This document shows, one piece after another, positions 8,101-15,018 of a stretch of 52,700 bases of DNA. Source of the stretch: Candidatus Methylomicrobium oryzae (GTDB lineage: Bacteria; Pseudomonadota; Gammaproteobacteria; Methylococcales; Methylomonadaceae); the NCBI RefSeq assembly GCF_016745425.1, contig NZ_JAERVK010000023.1, positions 1-52,700 on the forward strand, written 5' to 3'. Below the pieces are notes generated by a model, which was not told the origin of the DNA, did no database searches, and worked only from the letters and a program-made list of their open reading frames with translations. The stretch's first letter is position 1. Each line of letters starts with the position of its first letter. Position numbers and translations under genes: made by a program.

Positions 8101-9314
8101 CCGGGCGCGCTCAGGAGTTGGTTGGCGTAATGTTTATCGATCTGGACGGTTTCAAAGACATCAACGACGCGTTGGGGCATTCGCTGGGCGATATTTTATT
8201 GCAGCAGATCAGTCAGCGCATGGTCGGCATTTTGAGAGAGTCCGATTCCATCGCCCGGTTTGGCGGCGATGAGTTTACGGTGCTGGTGACGGGCCTGCAA
8301 AAAGAAGCGGATATTATTCCTACTGTGGAAAAAATTTTGGAAGCGATTCAGGCGCCGATTACGGTGGACGATCACGAGCTGAACATAACGGCCAGCATCG
8401 GCATTACCGTGTTTCCGAACGACGGCAAAGATGGGGAAACCTTGCTCAAATACGCGGACAGCGCCATGTACACGGCTAAGGCGGAAGGCCGCAACGCTTA
8501 CCGTTTTTTCACGCCGGGCATGCATGAAAAAGCCAAATTACAGCACAGTCTCAGCAACGATATTAAAATTGCTATTAAAAACAATCAATTTACGCTGCAT
8601 TATCAGCCGGTTTACGACTTATGCCGCAAACGGATCGTCGGTGCCGAAGCGTTGCTCCGCTGGCAGCACCCGTTGCGTGGGGATGTGTCTCCGGAAGAGT
8701 TTATTCCGCTCGCCGAAAGCCTGAATTTGATCTCAAAGATCGGCGAACTGGTATTGAGTGAAGCCTGCCGCTTCATGGCAGGCTTGAACAAGATTTTGCA
8801 GGAGCCGCTTTATATCGCGATCAATTTTTCGCCACTGCAATTCGTTCCCGGAAACTGCGCGGAAAAATGGATCGGCATCATTAAAAGCAGTGGCATGAGT
8901 TTGAGCAATGTCATTGTGGAAATTACCGAAAGCCTGATGATGAGCCATCAGGCCAATTATATACAGCAATTGCAACTGCTTAAACAACGAGGGATTAGAA
9001 TCGCAATGGACGATTTCGGCACCGGCTTTTCATCCCTGAGCTATTTGAAAAAATTGCCGCTGGATATTTTAAAAATCGATCAATCCTTCATTCGCGATGT
9101 TTTATGGGATCCGAATGATGCCGCGCTGATCGATACGATCATCGCCATCGCGAAGAATTACTCATTGGAGCTGGTTTGCGAGGGGGTCGAAGAAAAAGGG
9201 CAGGTGGATTTTCTGGTGCAACGGGGGTGCCGTTACGCCCAAGGCTTCTATATCCAGAGACCCGTCCCGGGGGAACAGTTTATCGAACTGGCGCAAAAAA
9301 ATTCTGTAGAGTGA
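5178..9314 (+). CDS. CheB-CheR-PAS-GGDEF-EAL hybrid sensory protein
   Basis: A 1378-aa cytoplasmic fusion. Residues 1-185 are a CheB methylesterase domain without receiver, with its Ser-His-Asp triad (GIGASAGG, VQHLP, GTGHDGAKG). Residues about 195-470 are a CheR methyltransferase with its N-terminal helical part (RRMAILHI) and SAM loop (VPGCATGEE). A PAS-like region (500-630) follows, then a signalling coiled coil with repeated NEELQS heptads (665-725) and two PAS domains (715-935). GGDEF comes next (RFGGDEF intact, with inhibitory RxxD five residues before it), then EAL (1120-1370; EALLRW, MDDFGTGFSSL, EGVEE present). Both cyclase and phosphodiesterase motifs look intact. The start has GGAG nine bases upstream. 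No chemoreceptor, CheA or CheY is nearby, so it probably integrates an intracellular signal into c-di-GMP turnover. It appears to be a single transcription unit. Confidence 0.95.
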   Translation: MYVVGIGASAGGLEALFSFVEQLSPSNNMSYVIVQHLPADKRSALVELLKNKAKLSVEEAADGAGLCANTIYVAPSGRDIEIDKGCLKLLPASLAPAPKTTIDYFFYSLAEAYQEKAVGVIFSGTGHDGAKGIKAIKAAGGLTIAQQPATAKFKSMPEAAIEQGKADIILSPAEAALELGLIAKNLDIPVTDGKETQLPPEIRVIVDDILKVTGMDFVNYKNSTVIRQVNRRMAILHIDDLGEYVQFTKDNPEELSQLAKSFLVCVTSFFRDAQCFNALRVALKKILTHKKAGDYIRVWVPGCATGEEVYSIAMILAEELGAEISRYRVQIYGTDINAEAIQAARKGTYDELSLITLDGALKAKYFTEDEYGFTVNKSLRDLIIFSRHDLVKSPPFIRLDLISCRNLLIYFNQALQEQILKIFHYALVSQGILFLGQAESLWSLSDAFIELNRNSKLFVKNDSHIIRPGLDSKSLMHFNANRDINSVMPVHLVYKLLGQDKLVDIYAPPSILASREGKVLEFYKSCEAFIKIKKGKADFNLFSIIDPSLKTELKAFCHSALSRRETVTSQTMTLTADEKTIHYRIRVTPVYQESFKEELLLISFQETERNREIIDPDQAAASRLVEMEQELQMARETLRTVTVALETNVDAWQVLNEEVQAANEELQSTNEELETSNEELQSINEELTQVNNELSLKTRELKEANDDLRNVLDSMDKAVIVVDSRMHINRINEASKKYFNGGFIDSTEQPNLNTLKNALGCEDLIDRIQQVIDTGITYQSKLPIQKKYFELIIYPYFSRNIDTVTGAVLTIQDITEQCLAEQQIRLAASVFGNSNEAIVITDANNQIISINPAFTEITGYEKEEVVGKNPSILSSKRQSPQFYESLWQSLKDTGKWQGEIFNKRKDGSVYPEWLSISTLKDESGKVSRYIGIFTDISTAYKDRETILQQANYDALTHLPNRNLFFDRLKQAIANAGRAQELVGVMFIDLDGFKDINDALGHSLGDILLQQISQRMVGILRESDSIARFGGDEFTVLVTGLQKEADIIPTVEKILEAIQAPITVDDHELNITASIGITVFPNDGKDGETLLKYADSAMYTAKAEGRNAYRFFTPGMHEKAKLQHSLSNDIKIAIKNNQFTLHYQPVYDLCRKRIVGAEALLRWQHPLRGDVSPEEFIPLAESLNLISKIGELVLSEACRFMAGLNKILQEPLYIAINFSPLQFVPGNCAEKWIGIIKSSGMSLSNVIVEITESLMMSHQANYIQQLQLLKQRGIRIAMDDFGTGFSSLSYLKKLPLDILKIDQSFIRDVLWDPNDAALIDTIIAIAKNYSLELVCEGVEEKGQVDFLVQRGCRYAQGFYIQRPVPGEQFIELAQKNSVE

Positions 9315-9624
9315 CAGGAGAAAAAGTTTCTATGCCGCATTCGGGTTAGCAATCCTCCCGGTTGCGGTAGCGCTGCTTGCTATTCTTTGCTTGCTGGATG
9401 AATACGCTCATCGTGACCAGCAGGGGGACGATGCCGGGCTGGATGCAGGGGTGGCGTTCCCGTCCCGAGGAAGTTCGGCTTACAAAACCTGGAGTAATAG
9501 TCTCTTAAAGGCTTGAGATCAAAATTTAACGATCCGATGAAACGATTGGAGAAAATGCCCTCTCTAATTTTTGTTGGCTTTATGGAAAACGCAGGCAATA
9601 TGCCGATCGGGATGAGGGGGATGA
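9315..9624. other. Intergenic, no gene seen
   Basis: 310 bp between the c-di-GMP hybrid and the OmpA-like gene. No conserved reading frame, terminator or clear promoter was found. A short purine-rich ribosome-type site (GGATGAGGGGGATGA) lies just before the next start. Confidence 0.5.
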
Positions 9625-10446
9625 ATGGAATATCTGATAATGCGCAGAGCCATTACCGCGGTTTCGATTACAATGCTGGGCGCATCGGTAGTAATTTTTG
9701 TGTCCGTGCTATTGATCTCCCGGCAGAGGGAGGTTTCCTTGTCGGCGGGAGACCGCGAAACGGAGGCTCGCCGTGAATCCCACACTGCTGTCGACAAATC
9801 TGTCGAAATACCGGCGCCCGAACAAAAGCAGAGCCTCGACATAATCCATAAGCCGGCATTATTGGAAAAAACCATGGAAGGCGGGACCGTGCATAACGGT
9901 AACGCAAGCGCAAGAAAACCGATGGAACAGCCGGGTACTTCAGTTCCTTCCCTATCAGCCGTTGCCGAGACAACGGCCCCGCGAATCCTTGAGAAACCGC
10001 CGAACCTGGCCCCTACAAAGAAGGCCGAAGAAGAAAAAAACCTTTCTCGGCATGGGAAAGTGCGCCTGCTCGTGCTTGGCGAAGGCGCGTTTTCTCCGGG
10101 CGTGGCAAAACCCGAAGCCGGTGCGCAGGCTGCGATCGACACGATTATTCCGCTTATCCAGGAGAGATCTTCAGACAAGGTCATCATTGAAGGCCACGCC
10201 GACAGATCGATACCGGGTGGCTTTACTCCCACGCAAGCCTGGAAATGGAACAAGATTGTCTCAATGCTGCGCGCGAAGGCCGTCGCCCAAGTGCTGAAGC
10301 AAAAAGGCGTCGCCGGCGACAGGATCATCGTGAAAGGGCTTGGCGATTCGGTGCCGCGGGCTTCCAATCTAACCCGGAAGGGGCGCTCGAAAAATCGCCG
10401 GGTCGAAATAACACTCTTACCGCCCGGCATTAACGCCGGGCATTAA
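9625..10446 (+). CDS. OmpA-family (peptidoglycan-binding) membrane-anchored protein
   Basis: A 273-aa protein. One N-terminal membrane segment (about residues 12-32, no cleavage site evident) anchors it in the inner membrane. Residues 40-145 are a Pro/Glu/Lys-rich linker. Residues 150-268 form an OmpA/MotB-type domain: VIIEGHADR, a helix ending in VAQVLKQKGV, DRIIVKGLGDS, and the closing NRRVEI. That domain binds peptidoglycan diaminopimelate. A second start (MRRAI, 15 bases downstream) is possible; the first has a strong purine-rich site. It is followed after 57 bases by an ExeA-like ATPase that also ends in a membrane segment, so the two may work as an envelope-spanning pair, as GspB/GspA do. 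Its substrate is unknown. Confidence 0.85.
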   Translation: MEYLIMRRAITAVSITMLGASVVIFVSVLLISRQREVSLSAGDRETEARRESHTAVDKSVEIPAPEQKQSLDIIHKPALLEKTMEGGTVHNGNASARKPMEQPGTSVPSLSAVAETTAPRILEKPPNLAPTKKAEEEKNLSRHGKVRLLVLGEGAFSPGVAKPEAGAQAAIDTIIPLIQERSSDKVIIEGHADRSIPGGFTPTQAWKWNKIVSMLRAKAVAQVLKQKGVAGDRIIVKGLGDSVPRASNLTRKGRSKNRRVEITLLPPGINAGH

Positions 10447-10503
10447 TTAATGGATTGCTTTGTGATTACAAAGCCTGTGTAGACCAAACTGGAACAGGGT
10501 AGT

Positions 10504-11571
10504 ATGTATACGAATCACTTTTCATTAAATAGCATGCCATTCGAAAATGTTGCCGATCCGGCATGTTTTTTCGAACAAGGCGACTATAGCCGAGTACTCA
10601 GCCGGATGGTCGATAGCGTTCTGGCGGAAAAAGGTTTAATGGTGGTTGCGGGCCCGATCGGCACCGGAAAAACCACCTTAAGCCAAAAATTGATGGTATC
10701 GGTTCCCGAGAAAACTAAAATTATCTGGCTGGGCGAGCCGCCGGAAACCAGCGAAGAGTTGCTGCTCTTTCTGACCCAGGAATTGCAGATCGAATGTCAG
10801 CCATCAGGCAGGGTTTTCATGTTGAGGGACATCAAGGCGCATTTGCAGAAGCTGCGCAGCGAGGGCAATCACTGTCTGTTGATTATCGACGAAGTGCATA
10901 AAATATCCGACGATGTGCTGGAATGCGTCCGGCTTTTGAATAATCTTGAACAAGGCCGGACCAAACTGATCCAGATTCTCCTGATTGGGCAGGAGGAATT
11001 CTTCCTTAGACTGGCCCAGCCTCATTTGGAATCGTTCAAACAGCGGATTGCCTGGCTGGAGGCAATCGGTACAATGAGTCCTGCCGAGGCGCACCAATAT
11101 ATTCGGCATCGATTAAAAATGGCGGGATGCCGTTCGGGCATTTTTACCGGCGAAGCCATCCAGGCGATTGTGGCGGCAACGCGAGGCACTCCGCGACTGG
11201 TCAATACGTTTTGCGATAGAGCGCTTCGCGTCAGCTTTGAGACCGGCAAAACGCGGGTCGATGTAGACAGCGTAAGGCAGGCGGCCGACGAAATCGGGTT
11301 GGGGAGTGAAGTTTTTCTGTGGCTGACGAATCATCGCAGCGAGGAGTCAGTGCAAAACCAGGAAGTACGAGGCACGGCCGTGAAGGAAGCCTCCGCTTCC
11401 AAACCAACCGCGTCTTTGCCGCCGAGAGGCGCAGCCCAGCCGGCCGGCAGAGGACAGCTGATCAGGTCAGCTCAAGAAAGTACCTCATGGATGTTCCCGA
11501 TTTTACTGCTGTGCGGCTCGCTTCTATTGTTCGGTTCGAGCCTTTGGTTTTTATTCAATATTACGGAATAA
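10504..11571 (+). CDS. Orphan ExeA/GspA-like AAA+ ATPase
   Basis: A 355-aa AAA+ ATPase. The N-terminus YTNHFSLNSMPFENVADPAC is the typical opening of ExeA/MshM-like proteins. Walker A is at 50-58 (GPIGTGKTT) and Walker B is LLIIDEVH at about 127. A sensor/arginine region (RGTPRLVNTFCDRAL) is near 235. A linker leads to a C-terminal membrane segment (about 329-350). ExeA family proteins use ATP to help place secretins or pili through the peptidoglycan. It lacks the C-terminal peptidoglycan-binding domain seen in the paralogue at 28521-30173; the preceding OmpA-like protein could supply that function in trans. No secretin or pilin genes are adjacent. Confidence 0.88.
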   Translation: MYTNHFSLNSMPFENVADPACFFEQGDYSRVLSRMVDSVLAEKGLMVVAGPIGTGKTTLSQKLMVSVPEKTKIIWLGEPPETSEELLLFLTQELQIECQPSGRVFMLRDIKAHLQKLRSEGNHCLLIIDEVHKISDDVLECVRLLNNLEQGRTKLIQILLIGQEEFFLRLAQPHLESFKQRIAWLEAIGTMSPAEAHQYIRHRLKMAGCRSGIFTGEAIQAIVAATRGTPRLVNTFCDRALRVSFETGKTRVDVDSVRQAADEIGLGSEVFLWLTNHRSEESVQNQEVRGTAVKEASASKPTASLPPRGAAQPAGRGQLIRSAQESTSWMFPILLLCGSLLLFGSSLWFLFNITE

Positions 11572-11712
11572 GGGCGGATAATAGGAATTTACCGATTTAA
11601 CATGGGCTTCAGTCCGGATTAACGTCCGCATGAGTCATTTGAGATATGTTAACTTCGGCACTTTGATCATTATTATTGACTCGCCGGGCCAAGCCGTAAA
11701 CCCAAAATCGGA

Positions 11713-12270
11713 GTGAAGTTGAATCCCCAACAAGCACAAATATTGCTCGATCTGGCTAAACGTTCGATTCGGCACGGCCTCGAAACCGACAGACCCTTGA
11801 AAATTGATACCACCGCTTTTCCTCCGGAACTCCTGGAGCTACGTGCGACGTTCGTGACCCTGCACAAGCACCGCCAGCTCAGAGGCTGCATCGGCATGTT
11901 GAAAGCAGTGCGGCCGCTGGCCGAGGATATTGCCGAAAATGCGTTTGCTGCTGCGTTTAGGGACTATCGCTTTCCGCCGCTGTCGGCGGACGAATTCGAA
12001 CAATTGGAAATTCATCTCTCGATTCTGACGCCGCCCGAGCCGATCGCCTTCAAATCGGAAGAGGATCTGCTGGCACAGCTGAGGCCCGGCGAGGACGGGT
12101 TGATCCTTGAAGAAGGCGGGCGTCGCGGGACTTTTCTGCCTTCGGTCTGGGAGAATTTGCCGGACCCGAAGCGGTTCCTCAGGCATCTGAAGCAAAAGGC
12201 AGGGCTGCCGGCCGATTACTGGTCGGAGAACCTGCGCTTCTACCGTTATCGAACCGAGAGTGTCGGTTGA
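11713..12270 (+). CDS. amrA: AmmeMemoRadiSam system protein A (AMMECR1 domain)
   Basis: A 185-aa protein made almost wholly of the AMMECR1 domain, with the hallmark LRGCIGML at 56-63. The domain is strongly conserved from bacteria to humans, but its reaction is not established. In bacteria it is associated with a Memo-type protein and a radical SAM enzyme; both occur in this window (41566-42348 and 40354-41439), almost 30 kb away. Start: the GTG at 11713 would leave GGA touching the start codon. A TTG at 11719 lies five bases after GGAG and fits a ribosome site better, giving a protein two residues shorter. The gene ends close to a palindromic repeat that may act as its terminator. Confidence 0.88.
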   Translation: MKLNPQQAQILLDLAKRSIRHGLETDRPLKIDTTAFPPELLELRATFVTLHKHRQLRGCIGMLKAVRPLAEDIAENAFAAAFRDYRFPPLSADEFEQLEIHLSILTPPEPIAFKSEEDLLAQLRPGEDGLILEEGGRRGTFLPSVWENLPDPKRFLRHLKQKAGLPADYWSENLRFYRYRTESVG

Positions 12271-12290
12271 TGTCTGGAGCGAGAAGAATC

Positions 12291-12318
12291 GTAGGGTACG
12301 TTGCGCGTACCCCTTTTA
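12291..12318. repeat. Palindromic repeat, possible terminator of amrA
   Basis: GTAGGGTACG then CGTACCCC followed by TTTT: GGGTACG pairs with CGTACCC around a 5-base loop. The same GTAGGGTACG core recurs at 14796 and, inverted, at 15006-15016, so this is a member of a small dispersed repeat family. It lies between two convergent genes and could stop amrA transcription. Confidence 0.6.
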
Positions 12319-12380
12319 AAGCTATATAAGCGCTGAATTGAATTTATTTGAATCCACGCGGTAGGTAATGTATACCTTAC

Positions 12381-13313
12381 TCAATGCGGGGGCAAGAACC
12401 AGGCATTACTGATCTCGTCATGCACCCGGTCGAGCGCAATCTGCACTTGGTCGATGAAGTGGTGCAGCGGCGTACACTGCATTTTCTCGACCGGCGTCGA
12501 CAGAATTCGGGATTTGACCTGATACAGAATCCGGATCGCCGATTCGTGATTCGGTAACGTTTTCAGGCTGCGTTCGATATTGCAGAGGTTATGCCGGATC
12601 GAACGCGGGAAATCCGCGCTCTGGAACAGGAAGAGCAGCACGTCGCCGCGCCGGACCCGGGCCTGCATGCTGCGGCGGTACATTTGGTACGCGCTCAGCG
12701 AGCGCAGCAGGCTCACCCACTGAAGCGTTTCGAACGCCTGCAATCCGGAGTTTTCCAGGGGCAGCAGCCCGTCCGTGCGAACATCGATAATCCGCGTGGT
12801 CATGTCGGCCCGCTCGATGTTCCGGCCGAGCAGCAGGAAATGGTAGCCCTGGTCGTGGTTCATCGTGCCTGCCAGCATCCCGTTCAATGTTTGTGTGGTC
12901 AGGATGATCCGTTTCAGGTATTCGTGACGTCCGCGTTTGGACAGGCCTTCCTCAACCCGTTCGCCGGCGTCGAGATGGTGCTTGTTGATCAGCTCCCAGG
13001 CTTCGCGCGGCATATAATCGCGGATCGTGCGCGCGTTTTCGCGAGCCGCGCGCAGCGAACTCAGAATCGAACTCGGATTTTGCTCGGAGCCGAGCATGAA
13101 CCGGATGACTTCCGGCTCGCTGTAATCGGAATGCTGAGCTTCGAACAGGTCTTGCGTGCCTGCCATCGCAATCAGCGGCTCCCAAGCCGGCGTAATGCCG
13201 CGCGGCAGATCCAGATGCAAGGTTGCGTTGGCGGCCAGGAGGCGGGCGGTATTTTCGGCGCGTTCCAGATAACGCCCTACCCAGTAAATATTTTCGGCGA
13301 CTCGCGATAGCAT
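12381..13313 (-). CDS. Alpha-E domain protein (DUF403)
   Basis: A 310-aa all-helical protein starting MLSRVAENIYWVGRYLERAEN, the standard opening of the alpha-E family (COG2307). The ATG at 13313 is chosen because AAGGAG lies six bases upstream, inside the end of the preceding gene; the longer open frame upstream is only an overlap. It carries conserved Arg/Glu-rich helices (GRNIERADMTTRIIDV, RSLSAYQMYRR). No enzymatic activity is established. It is nearly always encoded after a circularly permuted ATP-grasp protein, as here (4 bp apart), and near a transglutaminase and Anbu, all present in this cluster. By published genomic-context analysis these proteins are predicted to act together in peptide or amide-bond synthesis and processing. 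Confidence 0.92.
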   Translation of the reverse strand: MLSRVAENIYWVGRYLERAENTARLLAANATLHLDLPRGITPAWEPLIAMAGTQDLFEAQHSDYSEPEVIRFMLGSEQNPSSILSSLRAARENARTIRDYMPREAWELINKHHLDAGERVEEGLSKRGRHEYLKRIILTTQTLNGMLAGTMNHDQGYHFLLLGRNIERADMTTRIIDVRTDGLLPLENSGLQAFETLQWVSLLRSLSAYQMYRRSMQARVRRGDVLLFLFQSADFPRSIRHNLCNIERSLKTLPNHESAIRILYQVKSRILSTPVEKMQCTPLHHFIDQVQIALDRVHDEISNAWFLPPH

Positions 13314-13317
13314 CTTT

Positions 13318-14784
13318 TTACTCCTTATCGATGGGGACGATCCAGGTGTCCTTGCTGCCGCCGCCCTGCGACGAATTGACGACCAGCGAACCCTGCCTGA
13401 GCGCCACGCGGGTAAGTCCCCCCATCGTGACTTGCTGTTGATCGGCACTGAGGATGAACGGGCGCAGATCGACGTGGCGCGGCTCCATGCGCTTCTCGAC
13501 GATCGTCGGTACGGTCGAAAGCCCGAGCACCGGCTGCGCAATGTAGTTGCGCGGATCCTGTTTCAGGCGTTTGGCGAATTCCTCGCGTTCCTTTTTGGTC
13601 GAGGCGCTGCCGACCAGCATTCCGTAGCCGCCCGATTCGTTGGCCGGCTTCACCACCCGGTTTTCGAGATTGGCGAGGGTATCGGCGAGCGCCTCGGGCT
13701 CCATACAGCGCCAGGTCGGCACATTCGGCAGGACCGGTTTTTCGCCGAGATAGAATTCGATGATGTCGGGCACGTACGAGTAGACCACCTTGTCGTCGGC
13801 CACGCCGGCGCCGGGCGCATTCGCCAGCGCGACCTTGCCGGCCTTCCAGGCGCGGAGCAGTCCGGGCACGCCGAGCAGCGAATCGGGATGAAAAGCTTCC
13901 GGATCGAGAAACAAGTCGTCGACCCGGCGGTAGATCACATCGACGCGCGCAGGACCGCCGACCGTGCGCATGTATACACAGTCGTCGTTGTCGACGTAGA
14001 GGTCGCGGCCTTCGACCAGTTCGCAGCCCATTTGCTGGGCCAGATAGCTGTGCTCGAAATAGGCCGAATTGTAGATGCCGGGCGTCAGCACGACCATTTC
14101 CGGATATTCGATGTCGCGCGGTGACAACGCGGCCAAAGTGTCATAGAGTTGCGATGGGTAATCGTCGACCGGCAGCGGCGCGTAATCTTCGAACAGTTCG
14201 GGAAACACGCGCTTGGTGACCAGGCGGTTTTCGAGCATGTAGGAGACGCCGGAGGGCACGCGCAGATTGTCTTCCAGCACATACACGGTGCCGTCCCGGT
14301 CGCGTACCAGATCGGAGCCGCAGATGTGCGCCCAGATGCCGAAACGGGGCGAGATCCCGACGCACTGCGGGCGGAAATTGCTCGAACTGGCGATGATTTC
14401 CTGCGGGACGATGCCCGCCTTGATGATCTCCTGATCGTGGTAGAGATCGTCGATGAAGCGGTTCAGGGCGAGCACGCGCTGTTTGAGTCCTTTCTCGATC
14501 GTATCCCACTCGTTCTTCGCGATAATGCGCGGTACGATGTCGAACGGCCAAGTGCGGTCGATCGCACCCTGCGTTTCATCCGAGTAGACCGTAAAGGTGA
14601 TGCCCATCTCCTTGATCGCGAGATCGGCCGCCGTTTGCCGGGACGCAAGCTCGTCCGCGTCCATGCCGGCCAGCAATTTCGCAAGCTGCTCGCCGTGCGG
14701 GCGCGGCCGATTTTCGGTGTCGATCAGTTCGTCCCAGACCTTGCCGGCTTCGTATGTTTTCCAGTCGATATTCTTCATGCTCAT
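13318..14784 (-). CDS. Circularly permuted type 2 ATP-grasp protein (DUF404/DUF407)
   Basis: A 488-aa protein with the conserved blocks of the family: FRPQCVGISPRFGIWAHICG (about residues 156-175), VYVLEDNLRVPSGVSYMLENR (about 185-205), VKPANESGGYGMLVG (about 390) and the C-terminal QGGGSKDTWI. ATP-grasp enzymes couple ATP hydrolysis to carboxylate-amine ligation, and this permuted group is predicted to form amide bonds on an unknown substrate. Its stop is followed within four bases by the alpha-E start, with the ribosome site lying inside this gene, so the two are coupled. The start is MSMKN or the second Met; the upstream site is weak (GCGAG). It is preceded by the repeat-rich gap 14796-15016 and then the transglutaminase gene on the same strand. 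Confidence 0.92.
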   Translation of the reverse strand: MSMKNIDWKTYEAGKVWDELIDTENRPRPHGEQLAKLLAGMDADELASRQTAADLAIKEMGITFTVYSDETQGAIDRTWPFDIVPRIIAKNEWDTIEKGLKQRVLALNRFIDDLYHDQEIIKAGIVPQEIIASSSNFRPQCVGISPRFGIWAHICGSDLVRDRDGTVYVLEDNLRVPSGVSYMLENRLVTKRVFPELFEDYAPLPVDDYPSQLYDTLAALSPRDIEYPEMVVLTPGIYNSAYFEHSYLAQQMGCELVEGRDLYVDNDDCVYMRTVGGPARVDVIYRRVDDLFLDPEAFHPDSLLGVPGLLRAWKAGKVALANAPGAGVADDKVVYSYVPDIIEFYLGEKPVLPNVPTWRCMEPEALADTLANLENRVVKPANESGGYGMLVGSASTKKEREEFAKRLKQDPRNYIAQPVLGLSTVPTIVEKRMEPRHVDLRPFILSADQQQVTMGGLTRVALRQGSLVVNSSQGGGSKDTWIVPIDKE

Positions 14785-14795
14785 TTCTCGCTTTC

Positions 14796-15016
14796 GTAGG
14801 GTACGCTATGCGTACCTTTTTGGCTTTCCTCGACGCGAATAGCATTCGATGCGGTACGCACTCGGCAATTGCTCCTGCATTGCCCTACCTCCTGCATCCC
14901 TGCAGTCGTCGGCAATTGCTCTGTCCCTAGACCACCCTTTAGTGGTGGCATAGCTCTCGATCGCATGTTCCCGACGCGATCTAGCTCCTGCATCCCTGCA
15001 GTCGAGCGTACCCTAC
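14796..15016. repeat. 221-bp repeat element with inverted ends and internal direct repeats
   Basis: The ends are GTAGGGTACGC (14796-14806) and GCGTACCCTAC (15006-15016), a perfect 11-bp inverted pair; the left end also forms a local hairpin with GCGTACC (14810-14816). Inside, CTCCTGCATCCCTGCAGTCG occurs twice (14889-14908 and 14985-15004), and CGGCAATTGCTC twice (near 14861 and 14910). It sits between the transglutaminase and ATP-grasp genes. The layout is that of a small non-autonomous repeat or MITE-like element; no flanking duplication was confirmed. Confidence 0.6.
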
Positions 15017-15018
15017 AT

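Noticed and set aside
13314-13541. N-terminal extension of the alpha-E frame
   Set aside because: It overlaps the ATP-grasp gene; the internal ATG at 13313 has a perfect AAGGAG site and matches the family start.
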